From CAIKMD01 sp036501365 (GTDB taxonomy: Bacteria; Pseudomonadota; Alphaproteobacteria; ATCC43930; CGMCC-115725), in NCBI GenBank assembly GCA_036501365.1, contig DASYAL010000077.1, positions 27,189-91,188 on the forward strand: a DNA stretch of 64,000 nt, in the 5' to 3' direction. Each line of letters opens with the position of its first letter. Positions within the stretch are counted from its first letter, which is position 1. The notes under the pieces are model-generated. The model saw nothing but the letters and a program-made list of their open reading frames with translations. It had not been told where the DNA came from and ran no database searches. Shown here in pieces: positions 51,425-62,245 of this stretch. The position numbers and the translations under genes were made by a program.

Positions 51425-51491
51425 CGCTTGCGCGCAAGGCCAAGGCTGAGCTAAGGAAACGGGGTCTGCGCAACGTCGACGGGGAGCGACT

Positions 51492-51773
51492 TTGGCCAAG
51501 GAAGATCTGATCGAGTTCGATGGGGTGGTGACCGAGCTCTTGCCAGACGCGCGGTTTCGCGTCCGTCTCGACAACGGCCATGAGACCCTCGCTTACACTT
51601 CCGGCAAGATGAAGAAGAACCGGATCCGCATCCTCGCCGGCGACCGGGTCACGGTCGAGATGACGCCCTACGATCTGACCAAGGGCCGGATCAATTTCCG
51701 CCACAAGGACGAGCGCGCCGCCGCCATCGCGACGCCGCAGCGGGCGCGACCGCCGATGCCCCGCCGCCGCTGA
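51492..51773 (+). CDS. infA: Translation initiation factor IF-1, C-terminally extended
   Basis: 93 aa, TTG start with GGGGAG upstream. The OB-fold is complete: MAKEDLIEFDGVVTELLPDA, RFRVRLDNGHETLAYTSGKM, KKNRIRILAGDRVTVEMTPY, DLTKGRINFRHK. The usual protein ends there at about 72 residues; here about 20 further residues (ERAAAIATPQRARPPMPRRR) make a basic tail. Several alphaproteobacteria carry such a longer IF-1. It binds the 30S A-site during initiation. Confidence 0.9.
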   Translation: MAKEDLIEFDGVVTELLPDARFRVRLDNGHETLAYTSGKMKKNRIRILAGDRVTVEMTPYDLTKGRINFRHKDERAAAIATPQRARPPMPRRR

Positions 51774-51831
51774 TTGGCGGCTTTTGCCAGCCGAGAGCAC
51801 GATTCAAAAATGAGACCCGTGATTCACGGAT

Positions 51832-51859
51832 AAGATGGAAGCGATTGCGCTTCCGTCTT
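51832..51859. other. Stem-loop between infA and egtD
   Basis: AAGATGGAAGCG (51832-51843) pairs with CGCTTCCGTCTT (51848-51859), one G-U pair, loop ATTG. It sits between convergent genes and may end transcripts from either side, though no T-tract is present. Confidence 0.5.
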
Positions 51860-51872
51860 AGCCGATCATGGT

Positions 51873-52847
51873 CTAGGCCGGCGTCAACAGGTGAACGCTG
51901 AACAGCCGGGCCGGATCGGTCCAGGCATGGCGCGGCGCAAAGCCGGCACGCATCGCGAGCTGCTGGAATTCCGGCACACTGTATTTGCAGGAATCCTCGG
52001 TGTGGATGCCTTCGCCGGCGCGGAAGTGGAAGCGGCGTCCGGCAACCGTCACCACTTGCTCGGCGAGGCTGCGGATGAAGATTTCGACCTTGCCGTCGCG
52101 CGGATTGTAGGACGCGTCATGCGCGAAGCGCGCGAGATCGAAATCGCCGTCGAGCTCGCGGTTGATCCGCGTCAGCAGATTGAGCGTGAAGGATGCGGTG
52201 ACGCCGGCGTCGTCGTTATAGGCGGCATGCAGCAGCCGTGCGTCCTTCTTCAGATCGACACCGACCAGCATCGCGCCGACCGGGCCGACGACGCGGCGGC
52301 AGCGACGCAGGAAGTCGATCGCGCTGAGCCGGTCGAGATTGCCGATGGTCGAGCCCGGGAAGAAGCCGAGGCGGCGGCCTTCGGGGGGCTCGGGAATATC
52401 GGCAAGATCGAGCGGCGCCATGTAATCCGCGCAGACCGCGCGCACATCGATCGCCGGGAACAGCGCCGCGACATCGTCCGCGGCCTGTTGCAACGCCTCG
52501 CGCGAGATGTCGATCGCGACATAGGAGGACGGCCGCTCGAAGGCCTCAAGGAGCCGCCGCACCTTGCGCGACGAGCCGCTGCCGAATTCGACGAGCTGGC
52601 AATGCGGCCCCATGATCGCGCCGATCTCGGCGGCGCAATTCTCGAGGATCGCGGTCTCGGTGCGTGTCGGGTAGTATTCCGGCGTCTCGCAAATCGCCTC
52701 GAACAGCGCCGAGCCGCGCTCGTCGTAGAGGAAGCAACAAGGAATCTCCTTCTGCCGCTGGCTCAGCCCCGCGAGGACGCAATCGCGGAAGCTCTCGGGC
52801 TCGGGCGCGAGATCGTGGAAGGTGGCGCGGACCGGTTCGGCGCTCAT
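51873..52847 (-). CDS. egtD: EgtD, histidine N-alpha-trimethyltransferase
   Basis: 324 aa from ATG 52847, overlapping the egtB stop by ATGA. Family marks: LSQRQKEIPCCFLYDERGSA (K-x-x-P-x-x-x-x-Y-D-x-x-G-S), LFEAICETPEYYPTRTETAI, SAM site LVEFGSGSSRKVRRLLEAFE, and FFPGSTIGN. It makes hercynine from histidine using three SAM, the first step of ergothioneine synthesis. The C-terminal IHTEDSCKYSVPEF closes the domain. Confidence 0.93.
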   Translation of the reverse strand: MSAEPVRATFHDLAPEPESFRDCVLAGLSQRQKEIPCCFLYDERGSALFEAICETPEYYPTRTETAILENCAAEIGAIMGPHCQLVEFGSGSSRKVRRLLEAFERPSSYVAIDISREALQQAADDVAALFPAIDVRAVCADYMAPLDLADIPEPPEGRRLGFFPGSTIGNLDRLSAIDFLRRCRRVVGPVGAMLVGVDLKKDARLLHAAYNDDAGVTASFTLNLLTRINRELDGDFDLARFAHDASYNPRDGKVEIFIRSLAEQVVTVAGRRFHFRAGEGIHTEDSCKYSVPEFQQLAMRAGFAPRHAWTDPARLFSVHLLTPA

Positions 52848-54154
52848 GCATCCTCCGCCAAGCGAATGCCGCCAAACGCCCAGCGCGAGGCGGGATAGAA
52901 GAAATTGCGATAGGTGATGCGGACATGTCCCGGCGGTGTCACCGCCGCGCCACCGCGCAGAACCATCTGATTGGCCATGAACTTGCCGTTGTACTCGCCG
53001 ATGGTGCCGTCCGGCGGTCGATAGCCGGGGTAAGGCATATAGGGACTGGCAGTCCATTCCCAAACATCGCCGATCATCTGCTGCAGCGGCGCGTCGTCCG
53101 CCGCCGCCGGCTGCGGCTGGAAGACGCCGCGATCCATCATGTTGCCGGCGAGCGCGATCCCGCTTTCGGCGGCCGCGACCTCCCACTCCGCTTCGGTCGG
53201 CAGCCTTTTGCCGGCCCAGCGCGCGAAAGCATCGGCCTCGTAATAGCTGACATGACAGACCGGCTCGTCGTCATCGAGCGCGCGCCGCCCGGCGAGGGTG
53301 AAGATCGTCCAGTCGTCGTCCTCGCGCCGCCAATAGAGCGGCGCCTCCCAACCTTCGCTCTTCGCCGTCGCCCAGCCATCCGACAGCCAGAGTTCGGCAC
53401 GGCGATAGCCGCCCGCGGCGATAAACGCCCGGTATTCGCCGCAGGTGACGAGCCGCGCGGCGAGGCGGAACGGCTCGAGCCAGGTCTTGTGCCGCGGACC
53501 TTCATTGTCGAAGGCGAAGCCTCCCTCTTGCGAGCCTGGCCCCTCATAGCCGATCTGGCGCAGCCCGCCCGCGAAGGCGACGAAGCGATTCTCGGCCGGC
53601 GCGTTGCGCCGCGGCGCGGCCGGCGCCGGCGCATAGACGGGATCGAGCGGGCTGAGCGAGAGGACGTGCTTGATGTCCATAAGGATCAGCTCCTGATGCT
53701 GCTCCTCGTGATGGAGGCCGAGCTCGACGAGCGGCGCGATCGCCGCCCAGGCGCTGTCATCGCCGTCTGCTATCAACTCGGCCATCGCTGCATCGACATG
53801 GGCGCGGTACTGCGCGACCTCGGCAATGCTCGGCCGCGACAGCAGGCCCCGCGCCGGCCGCGGATGACGCGGCCCCGCGCCCTCGTAATAGGAATTGAAC
53901 AGATAGCCGTAGGCCGGGTCGTAGGGGCGGTAACCGCGCGCGAAGGGCGTCAGGATGAAATTCTCGAAGAACCAGGTGGTATGGGCGCGGTGCCATTTGG
54001 TCGGGCTGACATCGGCCACCGACTGGATGGTCTGATCTTCGGGCGACAGCGGCGCGGCGAGAGTCTCGGTGCGCGCCCGCACCGAGCGATAGCGCGCGAG
54101 CGCCGAGTCGCGGCTGTTTTCGAGGTCAGCGGCTCTCCGGGCCATCGGTGCCAT
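52844..54154 (-). CDS. egtB: EgtB, iron-dependent ergothioneine sulfoxide synthase
   Basis: 436 aa from ATG 54154, seven bases after GGGAGAGG; the TTG at 54175 is unlikely. The N-terminal DinB-like helices give the iron ligands (KWHRAHTTWFFENF, then LGLHHEEQHQELILMDIKHV). The C-terminal FGE-sulfatase domain has GGFAFDNEGPRHKTWLEPFR, KRLPTEAEWEVAA, IGDVWEWTASPY and VLRGGAAVTPPGHVRITYRN. It joins hercynine to a thiol donor with O2. A PLP lyase for the last step is not seen nearby. Confidence 0.93.
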   Translation of the reverse strand: MAPMARRAADLENSRDSALARYRSVRARTETLAAPLSPEDQTIQSVADVSPTKWHRAHTTWFFENFILTPFARGYRPYDPAYGYLFNSYYEGAGPRHPRPARGLLSRPSIAEVAQYRAHVDAAMAELIADGDDSAWAAIAPLVELGLHHEEQHQELILMDIKHVLSLSPLDPVYAPAPAAPRRNAPAENRFVAFAGGLRQIGYEGPGSQEGGFAFDNEGPRHKTWLEPFRLAARLVTCGEYRAFIAAGGYRRAELWLSDGWATAKSEGWEAPLYWRREDDDWTIFTLAGRRALDDDEPVCHVSYYEADAFARWAGKRLPTEAEWEVAAAESGIALAGNMMDRGVFQPQPAAADDAPLQQMIGDVWEWTASPYMPYPGYRPPDGTIGEYNGKFMANQMVLRGGAAVTPPGHVRITYRNFFYPASRWAFGGIRLAEDA

Positions 54155-54282
54155 AAAGTGCCTCTCCCTACCCAAGGTTCCGCCCTCGCCCGATAACGGC
54201 TAGTTTATGCCACGCCGTTCTTGCAGAATCGCGGCGGGCGACCGAGATATTAGCCGCTCCAATAAGATAGGGAAATTTGGCG

Positions 54283-55287
54283 ATGGTGTGGCGGGGTTCC
54301 GGGCGGGGTTGGCTGGCCGCTCTGCTGGTCGCGTTGATGATCCTGGCGCCCTCCCTGGCGGCGGCGCGGGCCGGCGGCAGCTACCGGCTTGGCGGCGGCA
54401 GCGGCTTCTCGAGCATGGGCAGCCGCGGCTTCCAGACCTTCGGCAACAACGGCGCAGCCCCGATTCAGCGCAGCCTCACGCCGCAAACCGCGCCGGGACC
54501 GGTCTACGGTGGATCGGGCTATGGCGGCTACGGTTATGGCCATCCTTTCCTCAGCGGCATGTTCGGCGGCTTCTTCGGCTCCTGGATCGGCGGCATGCTG
54601 TTCCCGCATTGGGGCATGGGCTATGGCGTCGGCGGCATGTTCGGCTCGGTGTTCTCGTGGCTGTTCTTGCTCGGTCTGGTGTGGTTCCTATTCCGCCTGT
54701 TCGGCCGTCGCGGCGGCTCAGGTATTCACTACGGGGGCATGCCCTATGGCGGGCCGTCGATGATGGGCCAGGGGATGCCGGGCCCAGGGCCTTACGGCGG
54801 CAGCTATGCCGGCATGGGACCGATGTCGCCCGGCTTCGGCGCGCTTTCCGGCACGCCCCGCCTCGCGACCATCGGCGTCGCCCAAAGCGATTACCAGGAA
54901 TTCGAGGCCATCCTACAAGGCGTCCAGACCGCCTGGAGCAACGGCGACCTCGGCGCGATGCGCCATTACACGACGCCCGAGATGCTGTCCTATTTCTCGG
55001 AGCAGCTCGCCGAGAACGAAAGCCAGGGCGTCGTCAACAAGGTCGAGAATGTCGAGCTGATCAAGGGCGAAGTGCGCGAGGCCTGGGACGAGGGCCGGAT
55101 GCATTACGCGACCGCGCTGATGCATTGGCGCGCGCGCGACTACACGATCCGCAGCGGCGGCGCGCCGCAAACCGGCGAGCTGATCGTCGGCGGCGATGCG
55201 CAGCATCCGAGCGAGGCCAGCGAGATGTGGACCTTCGTGCGCAGCCCCGGCGGCCGCTGGCGGCTCTCGGCGGTTCAGCAAGTCTGA
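54283..55287 (+). CDS. Tim44-like domain membrane protein
   Basis: 334 aa. A signal or anchor sequence (LAALLVALMILAPSLAAARA) is followed by a Gly/Ser/Tyr-rich stretch, one or two membrane segments (MFGSVFSWLFLLGLVWFLFR), a Gly/Met/Pro-rich spacer and, from about residue 200, the Tim44-like fold (YQEFEAILQGVQTAWSNGDL, MRHYTTPEMLSYFSEQLAEN, EVREAWDEGRMHYATALMHW). The mitochondrial relative docks Hsp70 at the import pore. The bacterial role is unclear. The DUF1491 gene follows 19 bases later. Confidence 0.85.
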   Translation: MVWRGSGRGWLAALLVALMILAPSLAAARAGGSYRLGGGSGFSSMGSRGFQTFGNNGAAPIQRSLTPQTAPGPVYGGSGYGGYGYGHPFLSGMFGGFFGSWIGGMLFPHWGMGYGVGGMFGSVFSWLFLLGLVWFLFRLFGRRGGSGIHYGGMPYGGPSMMGQGMPGPGPYGGSYAGMGPMSPGFGALSGTPRLATIGVAQSDYQEFEAILQGVQTAWSNGDLGAMRHYTTPEMLSYFSEQLAENESQGVVNKVENVELIKGEVREAWDEGRMHYATALMHWRARDYTIRSGGAPQTGELIVGGDAQHPSEASEMWTFVRSPGGRWRLSAVQQV

Positions 55288-55306
55288 TCGCCGAGGCGAT
55301 AGTGCG

Positions 55307-55642
55307 ATGGAGCCGCGCCTCAAGACCGGCCTCGTCGTTCAGGCGGCGCTGCGCCTGGCGACCCAGCAAGCGATCCCGATGGTGGTGGCGCGGCGCGGCG
55401 ACGGCGATGCCGGCGCGATACTCATCAAGCTCAACCGGCTCGAGCACGGCTTCACCGTGCTGGCGCAGACCCGTACCCTCGAGGGCGAGCTCGCCTGGAT
55501 GCGCGCGAGCGGTGCCGAGCCGGTCGATGAGCCCGCTGCCGATGCCTACATCGCCCGCCAGGTGAAGCGCGATCCCGATCTTTGGGTGGTCGAGATCGAG
55601 GATCGCGCCGGGCGTTCGATTTTCGCCGGCCGCGTCGTTTGA
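55307..55642 (+). CDS. DUF1491 family protein
   Basis: 111 aa from ATG 55307. The order LKTGLVVQAALRLATQQAIP, MVVARRGDGDAGAILIKLNR, then ADAYIARQVKRDPDLWVVEI is the DUF1491 pattern, an alphaproteobacterial family of unknown function. Cytoplasmic and soluble by composition. Co-directional with the Tim44-like gene. Confidence 0.85.
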   Translation: MEPRLKTGLVVQAALRLATQQAIPMVVARRGDGDAGAILIKLNRLEHGFTVLAQTRTLEGELAWMRASGAEPVDEPAADAYIARQVKRDPDLWVVEIEDRAGRSIFAGRVV

Positions 55643-55664
55643 AGTGCCCGCATAATAACCGCGC

Positions 55665-56192
55665 TTACGGGCGCGGCAGATCGCGTCCCTCGACGATCGC
55701 GCGCGGCGCGCGCCGGGACGGCGGCTCGACGCTGCGCCGGCCGAGCTGCGCGACCCGACTCTCCAGCAGATCCTGGAGGCGCTTGATGTCGGTCGGCGGC
55801 AGCGTCGCGCCGGTCGGTTTCGGCCGTGGCATGCTCGCCTGGGCGATCACCGCCTGCCGCAAGGCGACGACCCCGCGCGGGATCGGCGGCCGCGCCGGCG
55901 ACCGCGCGAAACGCGGTTCGTTTCTTTTGGCAAAGCCGCGGCGGAACTCGCTGTCGGGGCGATACGCCGGCGGCGGGGCCGGCGGCGCGGCCATAGCCCA
56001 GCGGAAGGTGAGGCCGGTTGCAATCAAAGCGATGCCAAGCAAGACCACCCCGGCGGCGCGGCCGGCCATGGCGGAAGCGACGGCTGCCGTGGCCGGCGTC
56101 TGGAGCTCGGGCAGGAACCAGGCAAGCGCGGCAAGCGTGAGGACAGCCGCTGCGCAAATCGCTACCTTTGTCCGAGTCATCGCCAATCCCAT
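55665..56192 (-). CDS. Hypothetical membrane-anchored protein
   Basis: 175 aa (or from the ATG at 56180). Two membrane helices near the N-terminus (VAICAAAVLTLAALAWFLPE and AGVVLLGIALIATGLTFRWA) are followed by a Pro/Arg-rich, probably disordered tail (APPAPPPAYRPDSEF, then RPPIPRGVVALRQAVI). The membrane segments support this strand over the opposite frame. No family recognised. Confidence 0.6.
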   Translation of the reverse strand: MGLAMTRTKVAICAAAVLTLAALAWFLPELQTPATAAVASAMAGRAAGVVLLGIALIATGLTFRWAMAAPPAPPPAYRPDSEFRRGFAKRNEPRFARSPARPPIPRGVVALRQAVIAQASMPRPKPTGATLPPTDIKRLQDLLESRVAQLGRRSVEPPSRRAPRAIVEGRDLPRP

Positions 56193-56347
56193 CGCTTTTC
56201 GCGTTCCGACAGGCTTCGTGCAACCCTTGTGCCGAATAAATTTAATCTTTCAATGTTAGATAGTTACGTGATAATTCTCACCTTCTCCCGCGGACGATCG
56301 TCAGGCTTTCCGACACTGCCCCGCCGCGCCCGACGCCGGCGCCGCCG

Positions 56348-56923
56348 ATGAGCGGCCGCCGGCGCCTCTGCGTTTTCTGCGGCTCGTCGATGCCACCCGA
56401 GCCGGCTTATCGCGAAGCCGCCACGCGGCTCGGCCAGGAGATCGGTCATGCCGGCATCGACCTCGTCTACGGCGGCGGCCGTATCGGGTTGATGGGCCTC
56501 GTCGCCGATGCCGCCCTCGCCGCCGGCGCCGGCGTGGTCGGCGTCATCCCGACCGCACTGAACGGGCGCGAGATCGGCCATCCCGGCCTGACCGAGCTGG
56601 TCGTGGTGCCCGACATGCAGGAGCGCAAGCGCCAGATGTTCGCGCTCTCCGACGCGGTCGCCGTGCTGCCGGGCGGGCTCGGCACGCTCGATGAGGCTTT
56701 CGAGGCGATCACGTTGCGCCAGCTCGGCTTCTTCGACAAGTCGATCGTGCTGGTCGATATCGCCGGTTATTGGCAGCCGCTGCACGCGCTGGTGACGCGG
56801 GTGATCGCGGCGGGCTTCGCCGCGCCCGATGCGGACCGGCTCTTTACCGTGGTGACGCGCGCCGAAGACGTGATTCCAGCCTGCTTTAGCGTTAACGCCG
56901 GCACCAAGACCATGATCGGATGA
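56348..56923 (+). CDS. LOG-family nucleotide phosphoribohydrolase (TIGR00730)
   Basis: 191 aa with the family motifs CVFCGSSMPPEPAYREAATR, LVYGGGRIGLMGLVADAALA, MQERKRQMFALSDAVAVLPG and the catalytic PGGLGTLDEAFEAITLRQLG (P-G-G-x-G-T-x-x-E). These enzymes split N6-substituted AMP to release cytokinin-like bases, or hydrolyse AMP. The protein is complete (usual length 180-195). A 7-bp hairpin (56927-56944) follows the stop. Confidence 0.9.
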   Translation: MSGRRRLCVFCGSSMPPEPAYREAATRLGQEIGHAGIDLVYGGGRIGLMGLVADAALAAGAGVVGVIPTALNGREIGHPGLTELVVVPDMQERKRQMFALSDAVAVLPGGLGTLDEAFEAITLRQLGFFDKSIVLVDIAGYWQPLHALVTRVIAAGFAAPDADRLFTVVTRAEDVIPACFSVNAGTKTMIG

Positions 56924-57076
56924 AATGGAATCGAACGCGATTCCGCCTCATCCGTAAACCATCGTCTAAGTTTTTGAATTGGGTGTGACGAGCCGCCGCC
57001 TTGCACGGCCAGGGTGCCGTGCTAAGGTGCGCGCCGCTTTTCGGCTGCAACGAAAGCGGCGCGCGGAGGTGCAAGA

Positions 57077-59299
57077 GTGTCAGATCTCGAAATCGTTTGG
57101 ACGAAAGTTGATGAAGCACCTGGGCTTGCGACGTTTTCCCTGCTGCCGATCGTCGAAGCCTTCGTCGGGGCGGCCGGCGTGAAGATGAAGCTGAAGGATA
57201 TTTCACTGACTGGCCGCATCATCGCCAACTTCCCCGAAAAACTGACGCCAGCGCAAAAGATCAACGACGAGCTCGCCGAACTTGGCCAACTTGCGATGCG
57301 CCCCGAGGCCAACATCATCAAGCTGCCCAACATCTCCGCCTCGATCCCGCAGCTGAAGGCCGCGATCAAGGAGTTGCAGAGCAAGGGTTACGACGTGCCG
57401 AACTATCCGGACAGCGACGCGACGCCAGCGGACAAGGAAATCCGCGCCCGCTACGGCAAGGTGCTCGGCAGCGCCGTCAATCCGGTGCTGCGCGAGGGCA
57501 ATTCCGACCGCCGCGCCGCCGCCGCCGTGAAGCAGTACGCGCGCAACCATCCGCATAAGATGGCTGCCTGGACCAAGGACTCGAAAACGCGCGTGGCGCA
57601 CATGTCGGGCGGCGATTTCTACGGTACGGAGGTCGCGACGACCATGGCGGCGCCGACCAATGCCCGTATCGAGTTGGTCGGCAGCGATGGCGCGGTCACG
57701 GTGCTGAAGGGGAAGACGCCGCTTCGGACCGGCGAGATCATCGACGCGTCGGTGATGAACCGTAAGGCGTTGCGCGCCTTCTTCGCCGCTCAGATCGACG
57801 CCGCGAAGAAGGACGGCGTCCTATTCTCGCTGCACGTCAAGACAACCATGATGAAGATCTCCGATCCTATCATCTTCGGTCACGCGGTTTCCGTGTACTT
57901 CGCCGATGTGTTCGAGAAGCATGGCGCCACACTGACGCGCCTCGGGGTTGATCCCGACAACGGCGTGGGCGACATGCTGACTCGGATCGAGACGTTGCCC
58001 GAGGCTGAAAAGGCGGCGATTAAGGCCGATATCCAGGCCACCTACGCGAAGCAGCCGGGCCTAGCCATGGTCAATTCCGAGCGGGGAATCACCAATCTGC
58101 ACGTGCCGAGCGACGTGATCATCGATGCATCGATGCCGGCGATGATTCGCGAAGGCGGGCACATGTGGGGCGCGGACGGCAAGCTGCACGACGTGATCGC
58201 CGCGATCCCCGATCGTTGCTACTCGACGCTGTTCCAGGCCGTCATCGAGGACTGCAAGGCGCATGGCGCCTTCGACCCGAAGACAATGGGCTCTGTGCCG
58301 AACGTTGGGTTGATGGCGCAGCAAGCCGAGGAGTATGGCTCGCACGACAAGACGTTTGAGGTCGCCACGGGCGGAACGGTGCGCGTGGTCGCCGATGACG
58401 GCACGGTTCTGCTGTCACAGCCGGTCGAGACTGGCGACATCTTCCGGATGTGCCAGGTCAAGGACGCGCCGATCCGGGACTGGGTCAAGCTTGGCGTGCG
58501 CCGCGCGCGCCTGAGCAGCACCCCGGCGGTGTTTTGGCTCGACGCCAAACGCGCGCACGATGCGCAGTTGATCGCCAAGGTCGAGACATACCTGAAGAAC
58601 GAGGACACATCGGGTCTCGACATCCGCATCCTGGCGCCGGTCGAGGCAATCAAGTTCTCGCTCGATCGCATCCGCAAGGGGCTCGACACCATCTCCGTCA
58701 CGGGCAATGTGCTGCGCGACTACTTGACCGATCTTTTCCCGATCATGGAGCTGGGCACGTCGGCCAAGATGCTGTCGGTCGTTCCGCTCCTGGCGGGCGG
58801 CGGATTGTTCGAGACCGGAGCCGGCGGTTCGGCGCCCAAGCATGTGGAGCAGTTTCAGCACGAAGACTATCTACGCTGGGACTCGCTGGGCGAGTTCTTG
58901 GCGCTTGGCGCTTCGCTGGAACATTTGGCGCAGACAAGTGGGAATAAGGACGTGCAGGTTCTGGCCGAGACGCTCGATGAGGCCAACGGCAAGATCCTTG
59001 AGTACAACCGTTCGCCTGCGCGGAAGGTTGGCGAACTGGATAATCGTGGTAGCCATTTCTATCTGGCGCTCTATTGGGCACAGGCGCTGGCCGGGCGGGA
59101 CAACAGCTCGGCACTGGCAGCCCGCTTCAAACCGCTGGCGGAGGCGCTGGCGGCGAACGAGGCCAAGATTGATGCTGAGTTGATCGCCGCGCAGGGTAAG
59201 GCGGTGGATACTGGCGGTTATTATCTGCCCGATCAGGCTAAGACCTCGGCGGCGATGCGGCCGAGTGCGACGCTGAACGCTGCGCTCGCCGCTTTCTGA
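57077..59299 (+). CDS. icd: Monomeric NADP-dependent isocitrate dehydrogenase
   Basis: 740 aa, GTG start after GCGGAGGTGCAAG. The size and the blocks MRPEANIIKLPNISASIPQL, LREGNSDRRAAAAVKQYARN, SGGDFYGTEVATTM, LHVKTTMMKISDPIIFGHAV and FPIMELGTSAKMLSVVPLLA are those of monomeric IDH-II, unrelated in length to the dimeric enzyme of about 400 aa. It makes 2-oxoglutarate and NADPH in the TCA cycle. Codon usage is slightly less GC-extreme than in neighbours. A strong terminator follows. Confidence 0.93.
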   Translation: MSDLEIVWTKVDEAPGLATFSLLPIVEAFVGAAGVKMKLKDISLTGRIIANFPEKLTPAQKINDELAELGQLAMRPEANIIKLPNISASIPQLKAAIKELQSKGYDVPNYPDSDATPADKEIRARYGKVLGSAVNPVLREGNSDRRAAAAVKQYARNHPHKMAAWTKDSKTRVAHMSGGDFYGTEVATTMAAPTNARIELVGSDGAVTVLKGKTPLRTGEIIDASVMNRKALRAFFAAQIDAAKKDGVLFSLHVKTTMMKISDPIIFGHAVSVYFADVFEKHGATLTRLGVDPDNGVGDMLTRIETLPEAEKAAIKADIQATYAKQPGLAMVNSERGITNLHVPSDVIIDASMPAMIREGGHMWGADGKLHDVIAAIPDRCYSTLFQAVIEDCKAHGAFDPKTMGSVPNVGLMAQQAEEYGSHDKTFEVATGGTVRVVADDGTVLLSQPVETGDIFRMCQVKDAPIRDWVKLGVRRARLSSTPAVFWLDAKRAHDAQLIAKVETYLKNEDTSGLDIRILAPVEAIKFSLDRIRKGLDTISVTGNVLRDYLTDLFPIMELGTSAKMLSVVPLLAGGGLFETGAGGSAPKHVEQFQHEDYLRWDSLGEFLALGASLEHLAQTSGNKDVQVLAETLDEANGKILEYNRSPARKVGELDNRGSHFYLALYWAQALAGRDNSSALAARFKPLAEALAANEAKIDAELIAAQGKAVDTGGYYLPDQAKTSAAMRPSATLNAALAAF

Positions 59300-59312
59300 C
59301 GCGGCGTCAGGT

Positions 59313-59363
59313 GAAGCCGCCCCGGGCAGCCGGGGCGCCTTCACCCGCTGGGGTTTTTGTTTT
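59313..59363 (+). terminator. Intrinsic terminator after icd
   Basis: GAAGCCGCCCCGG (59313-59325) pairs with CCGGGGCGCCTTC (59330-59342), one mismatch, loop GCAG. Downstream lies GGGGTTTTTGTTTT. Confidence 0.85.
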
Positions 59364-59379
59364 GCGCAAAATCCAACAC

Positions 59380-59451
59380 GTCATGCCCGGCCTTGTGCCG
59401 GGCATCCACGATTGAGAGCAGGTGGATCGCCGGGACAAGCCCGGCGATGAC
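59380..59451. repeat. REP-like palindrome, GTCATGCCCGG family, copy 3
   Basis: GTCATGCCCGGCCTTGTGCC at the left, GACAAGCCCGGCGATGAC at the right, and an internal pair of the CACG/CGTG type is partly lost. It closely resembles 41064-41135 and lies between convergent icd and alaS. Confidence 0.85.
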
Positions 59452-59467
59452 ACCTCACATATGATAA

Positions 59468-62137
<2,670 letters not shown>

Positions 62138-62245
62138 CGGGCTAATGTGGTTGTCGTCTCCGCTCGAGCCAAGGCGTGCGCGCGGCGGTCGCGAAATCTG
62201 GTCCCTGGGTGTAGCCGAGGGCGTCCGGCAGGTAAAGCCGCGCTG

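Noticed and set aside
54207..55565. 452-residue open frame on the plus strand
   Set aside because: Out-of-frame shadow of the Tim44-like and DUF1491 genes, with Arg/Pro-rich nonsense composition.
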